Shown here: in pieces, positions 1 through 13,600 of the stretch | Position numbering within the stretch: the stretch's first letter is position 1 | Layout of the letters: each line of letters begins with the position of its first letter | NCBI GenBank assembly: GCA_907163375.1 | Contig: CAJQUW010015418.1 | Location: 33,501-97,500, forward strand | DNA: 64,000 bases | Reading direction: 5' to 3' | Source of the DNA: Prostheceraeus crozeri | Lineage: Eukaryota; Platyhelminthes; Polycladida; Euryleptidae | The notes under the pieces: model-generated | Told to the model about the DNA's origin: nothing | Databases searched by the model: none | The model's input: only the letters and a program-made list of their open reading frames with translations | Position numbers and translations under genes: made by a program

Positions 1-3000
1 ATCACGACCTGCAATGTGAAATACATAGTAATGACCTAGTTTGATGTCATAGGGCCTAGTCGGTCGATGTGGTCTTTGTGATGACCAGGGCAAAGGGGAC
101 AGATGTTTGCATCACAGCAGAACTTTTCCAATGTGATATCACGACCTGCAATGTGAAATACATAGTAATGACCTAGTTTGATGTCATAGGGCCTAGGTGG
201 TCCATGTGGTCCGTAGTGATGACCAGGGCGTTGAGGACAGATGTTTGCATCACAGCAGAACTTTTCCAATGTGATATCACGACCTGCAATGTGAAATACA
301 TAGTAATGACCTAGTTTGATGTCATAGGGCCTAGGTGGTCCATGTGGTCCGTAGTGATGACCAGGGCGTTTGGGACAGTTATCTGCATCACAGCAGAACT
401 TTTCCAATGTGATATCACGACCTGCAATGTGAAATACATAGTAATGACCTAGTTTGATGTCATAGGGCCTAGGTGGTCCATGTGGTCCGTAGTGATGACC
501 AGGGCGTTGTGGACAGATGTTTGCATCACAGCAGAACTTTTCCAATGTGATATCACGACCTGCAATGTGAAATACATAGTAATGACCTAGTTTGATGTCA
601 TAGGGCCTAGGTGGTCCATGTGGTCCGTAGTGATGACCAGGGCGTTGAGGACAGATGTTTGCATCACAGCAGAACTTTTCCAATGTGATATCACGACCTG
701 CAATGTGAAATACATAGTAATGACCTAGTTTGATGTCATAGGGCCTAGGTGGTCCATGTGGTCCGTAGTGATGACCAGGGCGTTGGGACAGTTGTCTGCA
801 TCACAGCAGAACTTTTCCAATGTGATATCACGACCTGCAATGTGAAATACATAGTAATGACCTAGTTTGATGTCATAGGGCCTAGGTGGTCCATGTGGTC
901 CGTAGTGATGACCAGGGCGTTGGGGACAGATGTTTGCATCACAGCAGAACTTTTCCAATGTGATATCACGACCTGCAATGTGAAATACATAGTAATGACC
1001 TAGTTTGATGTCATAGGGCCTAGGTGGTCCATGTGGTCCGTAGTGATGACCAGGGCGTTGAGGACAGATGTTTGCATCACAGCAGAACTTTTCCAATGTG
1101 ATATCACGACCTGCAATGTGAAATACATAGTAATGACCTAGTTTGATGTCATAGGGCCTAGGTGGTCCATGTGGTCCGTAGTGATGACCAGGGCGTTGAG
1201 GACAGATGTTTGCATCACAGCAGAACTTTTCCAATGTGATATCACGACCTGCAATGTGAAATACATAGTAATGACCTAGTTTGATGTCATAGGGCCTAGG
1301 TGGTCCATGTGGTCCGTAGTGATGACCAGGGCGTTGGGGACAGATGTTTGCATCACAGCAGAACTTTTCCAATGTGATATCACGACCTGCAATGTGAAAT
1401 ACATAGTAATGACCTAGTTTGATGTCATAGGGCCTAGGTGGTCCATGTGGTCCGTAGTGATGACCAGGGCGTTGAGGACAGATGTTTGCATCACAGCAGA
1501 ACTTTTCCAATGTGATATCACGACCTGCAATGTGAAATACATAGTAATGACCTAGTTTGATGTCATAGGGCCTAGGTGGTCCATGTGGTCCGTAGTGATG
1601 ACCAGGGCGTTGAGGACAGATGTTTGCATCACAGCAGAACTTTTCCAATGTGATATCACGACCTGCAATGTGAAATACATAGTAATGACCTAGTTTGATG
1701 TCATAGGGCCTAGGTGGTCCATGTGGTCCGTAGTGATGACCAGGGCGTTGGGGACAGATGTTTGCATCACAGCAGAACTTTTCCAATGTGATATCACGAC
1801 CTGCAATGTGAAATACATAGTAATGACCTAGTTTGATGTCATAGGGCCTAGGTGGTCCATGTGGTCCGTAGTGATGACCAGGGCGTTGAGGACAGATGTT
1901 TGCATCACAGCAGAACTTTTCCAATGTGATATCACGACCTGCAATGTGAAATACATAGTAATGACCTAGTTTGATGTCATAGGGCCTAGGTGGTCCATGT
2001 GGTCCGTAGTGATGACCAGGGCGTTGAGGACAGATGTTTGCATCACAGCAGAACTTTTCCAATGTGATATCACGACCTGCAATGTGAAATACATAGTAAT
2101 GACCTAGTTTGATGTCATAGGGCCTAGGTGGTCCATGTGGTCCGTAGTGATGACCAGGGCGTTGAGGACAGATGTTTGCATCACAGCAGAACTTTTCCAA
2201 TGTGATATCACGACCTGCAATGTGAAATACATAGTAATGACCTAGTTTGATGTCATAGGGCCTAGGTGGTCCATGTGGTCCGTAGTGATGACCAGGGCGT
2301 TAGGGACAGATGTTTGCATCACAGCAGAACTTTTCCAATGTGATATCACGACCTGCAATGTGAAATACATAGTAATGACCTAGTTTGATGTCATAGGGCC
2401 TAGGTGGTCCATGTTGTCTTAGTGATGACCAGGCTAGCGGGGACAGATGTTTGCATCACAGCAGAACTTTTCCAATGTGATATCACGACCTGCAATGTGA
2501 AATACATAGTAATGACCTAGTTTGATGTCATAGGGCCTAGGTGGTCCATGTGGTCCGTAGTGATGACCAGGGCGTTGAGGACAGATGTTTGCATCACAGC
2601 AGAACTTTTCCAATGTGATATCACGACCTGCAATGTGAAATACATAGTAATGACCTAGTTTGATGTCATAGGGCCTAGGTGGTCCATGTGGTCCGTAGTG
2701 ATGACCAGGGCGTTGAGGACAGATGTTTGCATCACAGCAGAACTTTTCCAATGTGATATCACGACCTGCAATGTGAAATACATAGTAATGACCTAGTTTG
2801 ATGTCATAGGGCCTAGGTGGTCCATGTGGTCCGTAGTGATGACCAGGGCGTTGAGGACAGATGTTTGCATCACAGCAGAACTTTTCCAATGTGATATCAC
2901 GACCTGCAATGTGAAATACATAGTAATGACCTAGTTTGATGTCATAGGGCCTAGGTGGTCCATGTGGTCCGTAGTGATGACCAGGGCGTTGAGGACAGAT

Positions 3001-3226
3001 GTTTGCATCACAGCAGAACTTTTCCAATGTGATATCACGACCTGCAATGTGAAATACATAGTAATGACCTAGTTTGATGTCATAGGGCCTAGGTGGTCCA
3101 TGTGGTCCGTAGTGATGACCAGGGCGTTGAGGACAGATGTTTGCATCACAGCAGAACTTTTCCAATGTGATATCACGACCTGCAATGTGAAATACATAGT
3201 AATGACCTAGTTTGATGTCATAGGGC

Positions 3227-6200
3227 CTAGGTGGTCCATGTGGTCCGTAGTGATGACCAGGGCGCTTGACAGATGTTTGCATCACAGCAGAACTTTTCCA
3301 ATGTGATATCACGACCTGCAATGTGAAATACATAGTAATGACCTAGTTTGATGTCATAGGGACTAGGTGGTCCATGTGGTCCGTAGTGATGACCAGGGCG
3401 TTGTGGACAGATGTTTGCATCACAGCAGAACTTTTCCAATGTGATATCACGACCTGCAATGTGAAATACATAGTAATGACCTAGTTTGATGTCATAGGGC
3501 CTAGGTGGTCCATGTGGTCCGTAGTGATGACCAGGGCGTTGAGGACAGATGTTTGCATCACAGCAGAACTTTTCCAATGTGATATCACGACCTGCAATGT
3601 GAAATACATAGTAATGACCTAGTTTGATGTCATAGGGCCTAGGTGGTCCATGTGGTCCGTAGTGATGACCAGGGCGTTGAGGACAGATGTTTGCATCACA
3701 GCAGAACTTTTCCAATGTGATATCACGACCTGCAATGTGAAATACATAGTAATGACCTAGTTTGATGTCATAGGGCCTAGGTGGTCCATGTGGTCCGTAG
3801 TGATGACCAGGGCGTTGAGGACAGATGTTTGCATCACAGCAGAACTTTTCCAATGTGATATCACGACCTGCAATGTGAAATACATAGTAATGACCTAGTT
3901 TGATGTCATAGGGCCTAGGTGGTCCATGTGGTCCGTAGTGATGACCAGGGCGTTTGTGACAGATGTTTGCATCACAGCAGAACTTTTCCAATGTGATATC
4001 ACGACCTGCAATGTGAAATACATAGTAATGACCTAGTTTGATGTCATAGGGCCTAGGTGGTCCATGTGGTCCGTAGTGATGACCAGGGCGTTGAGGACAG
4101 ATGTTTGCATCACAGCAGAACTTTTCCAATGTGATATCACGACCTGCAATGTGAAATACATAGTAATGACCTAGTTTGATGTCATAGGGCCTAGGTGGTC
4201 CATGTGGTCCGTAGTGATGACCAGGGCGTTGAGGACAGATGTTTGCATCACAGCAGAACTTTTCCAATGTGATATCACGACCTGCAATGTGAAATACATA
4301 GTAATGACCTAGTTTGATGTCATAGGGCCTAGGTGGTCCATGTGGTCCGTAGTGATGACCAGGGCGTTGAGGACAGATGTTTGCATCACAGCAGAACTTT
4401 TCCAATGTGATATCACGACCTGCAATGTGAAATACATAGTAATGACCTAGTTTGATGTCATAGGGCCTAGGTGGTCCATGTGGTCCGTAGTGATGACCAG
4501 GGCGTTGAGGACAGATGTTTGCATCACAGCAGAACTTTTCCAATGTGATATCACGACCTGCAATGTGAAATACATAGTAATGACCTAGTTTGATGTCATA
4601 GGGCCTAGGTGGTCCATGTGGTCCGTAGTGATGACCAGGGCGTTGAGGACAGATGTTTGCATCACAGCAGAACTTTTCCAATGTGATATCACGACCTGCA
4701 ATGTGAAATACATAGTAATGACCTAGTTTGATGTCATAGGGCCTAGGTGGTCCATGTGGTCCGTAGTGATGACCAGGGCGTTGAGGACAGATGTTTGCAT
4801 CACAGCAGAACTTTTCCAATGTGATATCACGACCTGCAATGTGAAATACATAGTAATGACCTAGTTTGATGTCATAGGGCCTAGGTGGTCCATGTGGTCC
4901 GTAGTGATGACCAGGGCGTTGAGGACAGATGTTTGCATCACAGCAGAACTTTTCCAATGTGATATCACGACCTGCAATGTGAAATACATAGTAATGACCT
5001 AGTTTGATGTCATAGGGCCTAGGTGGTCCATGTGGTCCGTAGTGATGACCAGGGCGTTGAGGACAGATGTTTGCATCACAGCAGAACTTTTCCAATGTGA
5101 TATCACGACCTGCAATGTGAAATACATAGTAATGACCTAGTTTGATGTCATAGGGCCTAGGTGGTCCATGTGGTCCGTAGTGATGACCAGGGCGTTGAGG
5201 ACAGATGTTTGCATCACAGCAGAACTTTTCCAATGTGATATCACGACCTGCAATGTGAAATACATAGTAATGACCTAGTTTGATGTCATAGGGCCTAGGT
5301 GGTCCATGTGGTCCGTAGTGATGACCAGGGCGTTGAGGACAGATGTTTGCATCACAGCAGAACTTTTCCAATGTGATATCACGACCTGCAATGTGAAATA
5401 CATAGTAATGACCTAGTTTGATGTCATAGGGCCTAGGTGGTCCATGTGGTCCGTAGTGATGACCAGGGCGTTGAGGACAGATGTTTGCATCACAGCAGAA
5501 CTTTTCCAATGTGATATCACGACCTGCAATGTGAAATACATAGTAATGACCTAGTTTGATGTCATAGGGCCTAGGTGGTCCATGTGGTCCGTAGTGATGA
5601 CCAGGGCGTTGAGGACAGATGTTTGCATCACAGCAGAACTTTTCCAATGTGATATCACGACCTGCAATGTGAAATACATAGTAATGACCTAGTTTGATGT
5701 CATAGGGCCTAGGTGGTCCATGTGGTCCGTAGTGATGACCAGGGCGTTGAGGACAGATGTTTGCATCACAGCAGAACTTTTCCAATGTGATATCACGACC
5801 TGCAATGTGAAATACATAGTAATGACCTAGTTTGATGTCATAGGGCCTAGGTGGTCCATGTGGTCCGTAGTGATGACCAGGGCGTTGAGGACAGATGTTT
5901 GCATCACAGCAGAACTTTTCCAATGTGATATCACGACCTGCAATGTGAAATACATAGTAATGACCTAGTTTGATGTCATAGGGCCTAGGTGGTCCATGTG
6001 GTCCGTAGTGATGACCAGGGCGTTGAGGACAGATGTTTGCATCACAGCAGAACTTTTCCAATGTGATATCACGACCTGCAATGTGAAATACATAGTAATG
6101 ACCTAGTTTGATGTCATAGGGCCTAGGTGGTCCATGTGGTCCGTAGTGATGACCAGGGCGTTGAGGACAGATGTTTGCATCACAGCAGAACTTTTCCAAT

Positions 6201-9200
6201 GTGATATCACGACCTGCAATGTGAAATACATAGTAATGACCTAGTTTGATGTCATAGGGCCTAGGTGGTCCATGTGGTCCGTAGTGATGACCAGGGCGTT
6301 GAGGACAGATGTTTGCATCACAGCAGAACTTTTCCAATGTGATATCACGACCTGCAATGTGAAATACATAGTAATGACCTAGTTTGATGTCATAGGGCCT
6401 AGGTGGTCCATGTGGTCCGTAGTGATGACCAGGGCGTTGAGGACAGATGTTTGCATCACAGCAGAACTTTTCCAATGTGATATCACGACCTGCAATGTGA
6501 AATACATAGTAATGACCTAGTTTGATGTCATAGGGCCTAGGTGGTCCATGTGGTCCGTAGTGATGACCAGGGCGTTGAGGACAGATGTTTGCATCACAGC
6601 AGAACTTTTCCAATGTGATATCACGACCTGCAATGTGAAATACATAGTAATGACCTAGTTTGATGTCATAGGGCCTAGGTGGTCCATGTGGTCCGTAGTG
6701 ATGACCAGGGCGTTGAGGACAGATGTTTGCATCACAGCAGAACTTTTCCAATGTGATATCACGACCTGCAATGTGAAATACATAGTAATGACCTAGTTTG
6801 ATGTCATAGGGCCTAGGTGGTCCATGTGGTCCGTAGTGATGACCAGGGCGTTGAGGACAGATGTTTGCATCACAGCAGAACTTTTCCAATGTGATATCAC
6901 GACCTGCAATGTGAAATACATAGTAATGACCTAGTTTGATGTCATAGGGCCTAGGTGGTCCATGTGGTCCGTAGTGATGACCAGGGCGTTGAGGACAGAT
7001 GTTTGCATCACAGCAGAACTTTTCCAATGTGATATCACGACCTGCAATGTGAAATACATAGTAATGACCTAGTTTGATGTCATAGGGCCTAGGTGGTCCA
7101 TGTGGTCCGTAGTGATGACCAGGGCGTTGAGGACAGATGTTTGCATCACAGCAGAACTTTTCCAATGTGATATCACGACCTGCAATGTGAAATACATAGT
7201 AATGACCTAGTTTGATGTCATAGGGCCTAGGTGGTCCATGTGGTCCGTAGTGATGACCAGGGCGTTGAGGACAGATGTTTGCATCACAGCAGAACTTTTC
7301 CAATGTGATATCACGACCTGCAATGTGAAATACATAGTAATGACCTAGTTTGATGTCATAGGGCCTAGGTGGTCCATGTGGTCCGTAGTGATGACCAGGG
7401 CGTTGAGGACAGATGTTTGCATCACAGCAGAACTTTTCCAATGTGATATCACGACCTGCAATGTGAAATACATAGTAATGACCTAGTTTGATGTCATAGG
7501 GCCTAGGTGGTCCATGTGGTCCGTAGTGATGACCAGGGCGTTGAGGACAGATGTTTGCATCACAGCAGAACTTTTCCAATGTGATATCACGACCTGCAAT
7601 GTGAAATACATAGTAATGACCTAGTTTGATGTCATAGGGCCTAGGTGGTCCATGTGGTCCGTAGTGATGACCAGGGCGTTGAGGACAGATGTTTGCATCA
7701 CAGCAGAACTTTTCCAATGTGATATCACGACCTGCAATGTGAAATACATAGTAATGACCTAGTTTGATGTCATAGGGCCTAGGTGGTCCATGTGGTCCGT
7801 AGTGATGACCAGGGCGTTGAGGACAGATGTTTGCATCACAGCAGAACTTTTCCAATGTGATATCACGACCTGCAATGTGAAATACATAGTAATGACCTAG
7901 TTTGATGTCATAGGGCCTAGGTGGTCCATGTGGTCCGTAGTGATGACCAGGGCGTTGAGGACAGATGTTTGCATCACAGCAGAACTTTTCCAATGTGATA
8001 TCACGACCTGCAATGTGAAATACATAGTAATGACCTAGTTTGATGTCATAGGGCCTAGGTGGTCCATGTGGTCCGTAGTGATGACCAGGGCGTTGAGGAC
8101 AGATGTTTGCATCACAGCAGAACTTTTCCAATGTGATATCACGACCTGCAATGTGAAATACATAGTAATGACCTAGTTTGATGTCATAGGGCCTAGGTGG
8201 TCCATGTGGTCCGTAGTGATGACCAGGGCGTTGAGGACAGATGTTTGCATCACAGCAGAACTTTTCCAATGTGATATCACGACCTGCAATGTGAAATACA
8301 TAGTAATGACCTAGTTTGATGTCATAGGGCCTAGGTGGTCCATGTGGTCCGTAGTGATGACCAGGGCGTTGAGGACAGATGTTTGCATCACAGCAGAACT
8401 TTTCCAATGTGATATCACGACCTGCAATGTGAAATACATAGTAATGACCTAGTTTGATGTCATAGGGCCTAGGTGGTCCATGTGGTCCGTAGTGATGACC
8501 AGGGCGTTGAGGACAGATGTTTGCATCACAGCAGAACTTTTCCAATGTGATATCACGACCTGCAATGTGAAATACATAGTAATGACCTAGTTTGATGTCA
8601 TAGGGCCTAGGTGGTCCATGTGGTCCGTAGTGATGACCAGGGCGTTGAGGACAGATGTTTGCATCACAGCAGAACTTTTCCAATGTGATATCACGACCTG
8701 CAATGTGAAATACATAGTAATGACCTAGTTTGATGTCATAGGGCCTAGGTGGTCCATGTGGTCCGTAGTGATGACCAGGGCGTTGAGGACAGATGTTTGC
8801 ATCACAGCAGAACTTTTCCAATGTGATATCACGACCTGCAATGTGAAATACATAGTAATGACCTAGTTTGATGTCATAGGGCCTAGGTGGTCCATGTGGT
8901 CCGTAGTGATGACCAGGGCGTTGAGGACAGATGTTTGCATCACAGCAGAACTTTTCCAATGTGATATCACGACCTGCAATGTGAAATACATAGTAATGAC
9001 CTAGTTTGATGTCATAGGGCCTAGGTGGTCCATGTGGTCCGTAGTGATGACCAGGGCGTTGAGGACAGATGTTTGCATCACAGCAGAACTTTTCCAATGT
9101 GATATCACGACCTGCAATGTGAAATACATAGTAATGACCTAGTTTGATGTCATAGGGCCTAGGTGGTCCATGTGGTCCGTAGTGATGACCAGGGCGTTGA

Positions 9201-10615
9201 GGACAGATGTTTGCATCACAGCAGAACTTTTCCAATGTGATATCACGACCTGCAATGTGAAATACATAGTAATGACCTAGTTTGATGTCATAGGGCCTAG
9301 GTGGTCCATGTGGTCCGTAGTGATGACCAGGGCGTTGAGGACAGATGTTTGCATCACAGCAGAACTTTTCCAATGTGATATCACGACCTGCAATGTGAAA
9401 TACATAGTAATGACCTAGTTTGATGTCATAGGGCCTAGGTGGTCCATGTGGTCCGTAGTGATGACCAGGGCGTTGGGGACAGATGTTTGCATCACAGCAG
9501 AACTTTTCCAATGTGATATCACGACCTGCAATGTGAAATACATAGTAATGACCTAGTTTGATGTCATAGGGCCTAGGTGGTCCATGTGGTCCGTAGTGAT
9601 GACCAGGGCGTTGAGGACAGATGTTTGCATCACAGCAGAACTTTTCCAATGTGATATCACGACCTGCAATGTGAAATACATAGTAATGACCTAGTTTGAT
9701 GTCATAGGGCCTAGGTGGTCCATGTGGTCCGTAGTGATGACCAGGGCGTTGAGGACAGATGTTTGCATCACAGCAGAACTTTTCCAATGTGATATCACGA
9801 CCTGCAATGTGAAATACATAGTAATGACCTAGTTTGATGTCATAGGGCCTAGGTGGTCCATGTGGTCCGTAGTGATGACCAGGGCGTTGAGGACAGATGT
9901 TTGCATCACAGCAGAACTTTTCCAATGTGATATCACGACCTGCAATGTGAAATACATAGTAATGACCTAGTTTGATGTCATAGGGCCTAGGTGGTCCATG
10001 TGGTCCGTAGTGATGACCAGGGCGTTTGTGACAGATGTTTGCATCACAGCAGAACTTTTCCAATGTGATATCACGACCTGCAATGTGAAATACATAGTAA
10101 TGACCTAGTTTGATGTCATAGGGCCTAGGTGGTCCATGTGGTCCGTAGTGATGACCAGGGCGTTGAGGACAGATGTTTGCATCACAGCAGAACTTTTCCA
10201 ATGTGATATCACGACCTGCAATGTGAAATACATAGTAATGACCTAGTTTGATGTCATAGGGCCTAGGTGGTCCATGTGGTCCGTAGTGATGACCAGGGCG
10301 TTGAGGACAGATGTTTGCATCACAGCAGAACTTTTCCAATGTGATATCACGACCTGCAATGTGAAATACATAGTAATGACCTAGTTTGATGTCATAGGGC
10401 CTAGGTGGTCCATGTGGTCCGTAGTGATGACCAGGGCGTTGAGGACAGATGTTTGCATCACAGCAGAACTTTTCCAATGTGATATCACGACCTGCAATGT
10501 GAAATACATAGTAATGACCTAGTTTGATGTCATAGGGCCTAGGTGGTCCATGTGGTCCGTAGTGATGACCAGGGCGTTGAGGACAGATGTTTGCATCACA
10601 GCAGAACTTTTCCAA
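3227..10615 (-). other. Very long open frame through satellite monomers (2,462 codons)
   Basis: One minus-strand frame stays open through about 53 consecutive monomers. It repeats a 46-residue unit rich in His, Pro, Gly, Tyr and Cys, with motifs such as EKFCCDANIC, GHHYGPHGPPRPYDIK and HYYVFHIAGRDIT. The frame survives because 138 is divisible by 3 and the canonical monomer has no stop in this frame. Wherever a 137-bp or otherwise shifted monomer occurs it ends, which is why shorter copies of the same frame appear throughout both arms. No signal peptide, unique N-terminus, promoter or non-repeat exon is visible. The common variants outside the core are mostly amino-acid changing (R/H, L/S, P/T, Y/C), apart from a synonymous proline codon. 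I read this as a by-product of monomer length, not a proven gene. Confidence 0.2.
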
Positions 10616-13600
10616 TGTGATATCACGACCTGCAATGTGAAATACATAGTAATGACCTAGTTTGATGTCATAGGGCCTAGGTGGTCCATGTGGTCCGTAG
10701 TGATGACCAGGGCGTTGAGGACAATGTTTGCATCACAGCAGAACTTTTCCAATGTGATATCACGACCTGCAATGTGAAATACATAGTAATGACCTAGTTT
10801 GATGTCATAGGGCCTAGGTGGTCCATGTGGTCCGTAGTGATGACCAGGGCGTTGAGGACAGATGTTTGCATCACAGCAGAACTTTTCCAATGTGATATCA
10901 CGACCTGCAATGTGAAATACATAGTAATGACCTAGTTTGATGTCATAGGGCCTAGGTGGTCCATGTGGTGCGTAGTGTTGACCAGGGCTCTTGACAGATG
11001 TTTGCATCACAGCAGAACTTTTCCAATGTGATATCACGACCTGCAATGTGAAATACATAGTAATGACCTAGTTTGATGTCATAGGGCCTAGGTGGTCCAT
11101 GTGGTCCGTAGTGATGACCAGGGCGTTGAGGACAGATGTTTGCATCACAGCAGAACTTTTCCAATGTGATATCACGACCTGCAATGTGAAATACATAGTA
11201 ATGACCTAGTTTGATGTCATAGGGCCTAGGTGGTCCATGTGGTCCGTAGTGATGACCAGGGCGTTGAGGACAGATGTTTGCATCACAGCAGAACTTTTCC
11301 AATGTGATATCACGACCTGCAATGTGAAATACATAGTAATGACCTAGTTTGATGTCATAGGGCCTAGGTGGTCCATGTGGTCCGTAGTGATGACCAGGGC
11401 GTTGAGGACAGATGTTTGCATCACAGCAGAACTTTTCCAATGTGATATCACGACCTGCAATGTGAAATACATAGTAATGACCTAGTTTGATGTCATAGGG
11501 CCTAGGTGGTCCATGTGGTCCGTAGTGATGACCAGGGCGTTGAGGACAGATGTTTGCATCACAGCAGAACTTTTCCAATGTGATATCACGACCTGCAATG
11601 TGAAATACATAGTAATGACCTAGTTTGATGTCATAGGGCCTAGGTGGTCCATGTGGTCCGTAGTGATGACCAGGGCGTTGAGGACAGATGTTTGCATCAC
11701 AGCAGAACTTTTCCAATGTGATATCACGACCTGCAATGTGAAATACATAGTAATGACCTAGTTTGATGTCATAGGGCCTAGGTGGTCCATGTGGTCCGTA
11801 GTGATGACCAGGGCGTTGAGGACAGATGTTTGCATCACAGCAGAACTTTTCCAATGTGATATCACGACCTGCAATGTGAAATACATAGTAATGACCTAGT
11901 TTGATGTCATAGGGCCTAGGTGGTCCATGTGGTCCGTAGTGATGACCAGGGCGTTGAGGACAGATGTTTGCATCACAGCAGAACTTTTCCAATGTGATAT
12001 CACGACCTGCAATGTGAAATACATAGTAATGACCTAGTTTGATGTCATAGGGCCTAGGTGGTCCATGTGGTCCGTAGTGATGACCAGGGCGTTTCGGACA
12101 ATGTTTGCATCACAGCAGAACTTTTCCAATGTGATATCACGACCTGCAATGTGAAATACATAGTAATGACCTAGTTTGATGTCATAGGGCCTAGGTGGTC
12201 CATGTGGTCCGTAGTGATGACCAGGGCGTTGAGGACAGATGTTTGCATCACAGCAGAACTTTTCCAATGTGATATCACGACCTGCAATGTGAAATACATA
12301 GTAATGACCTAGTTTGATGTCATAGGGCCTAGGTGGTCCATGTGGTCCGTAGTGATGACCAGGGCGTTGAGGACAGATGTTTGCATCACAGCAGAACTTT
12401 TCCAATGTGATATCACGACCTGCAATGTGAAATACATAGTAATGACCTAGTTTGATGTCATAGGGCCTAGGTGGTCCATGTGGTCCGTAGTGATGACCAG
12501 GGCGTTGAGGACAGATGTTTGCATCACAGCAGAACTTTTCCAATGTGATATCACGACCTGCAATGTGAAATACATAGTAATGACCTAGTTTGATGTCATA
12601 GGGCCTAGGTGGTCCATGTGGTCCGTAGTGATGACCAGGGCGTTGGGGACAGATGTTTGCATCACAGCAGAACTTTTCCAATGTGATATCACGACCTGCA
12701 ATGTGAAATACATAGTAATGACCTAGTTTGATGTCATAGGGCCTAGGTGGTCCATGTGGTCCGTAGTGATGACCAGGGCGTTGAGGACAGATGTTTGCAT
12801 CACAGCAGAACTTTTCCAATGTGATATCACGACCTGCAATGTGAAATACATAGTAATGACCTAGTTTGATGTCATAGGGCCTAGGTGGTCCATGTGGTCC
12901 GTAGTGATGACCAGGGCGTTGGGGACAGATGTTTGCATCACAGCAGAACTTTTCCAATGTGATATCACGACCTGCAATGTGAAATACATAGTAATGACCT
13001 AGTTTGATGTCATAGGGCCTAGGTGGTCCATGTGGTCCGTAGTGATGACCAGGGCGTTGGGGACAGATGTTTGCATCACAGCAGAACTTTTCCAATGTGA
13101 TATCACGACCTGCAATGTGAAATACATAGTAATGACCTAGTTTGATGTCATAGGGCCTAGGTGGTCCATGTGGTCCGTAGTGATGACCAGGTCGTAGGGG
13201 TCAATGTTTGCATCACAGCAGAACTTTTCCAATGTGATATCATGACCAGCAATGTGAAATACATAGTAATGACCTAGTTTGATGTCATAGGGCCTAGGTG
13301 GTCCATGTGGTCCGTAGTGATGACCAGGGCGTTCGGGACAATGTTTGCATCACAGCAGAACTTTTCCAATGTGATATCACGACCTGCAATGTGAAATACA
13401 TAGTAATGACCTAGTTTGATGTCATAGGGCCTAGGTGGTCCATGTGGTCCGTAGTGATGACCAGGGCGTTGAGGACAGATGTTTGCATCACAGCAGAACT
13501 TTTCCAATGTGATATCACGACCTGCAATGTGAAATACATAGTAATGACCTAGTTTGATGTCATAGGGCCTAGGTGGTCCATGTGGTCCGTAGTGATGACC

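Noticed and set aside
3227-10615. Hammerhead ribozyme in the satellite monomer
   Set aside because: TGATGA words occur, but the required conserved core and three stems could not be found on either strand.
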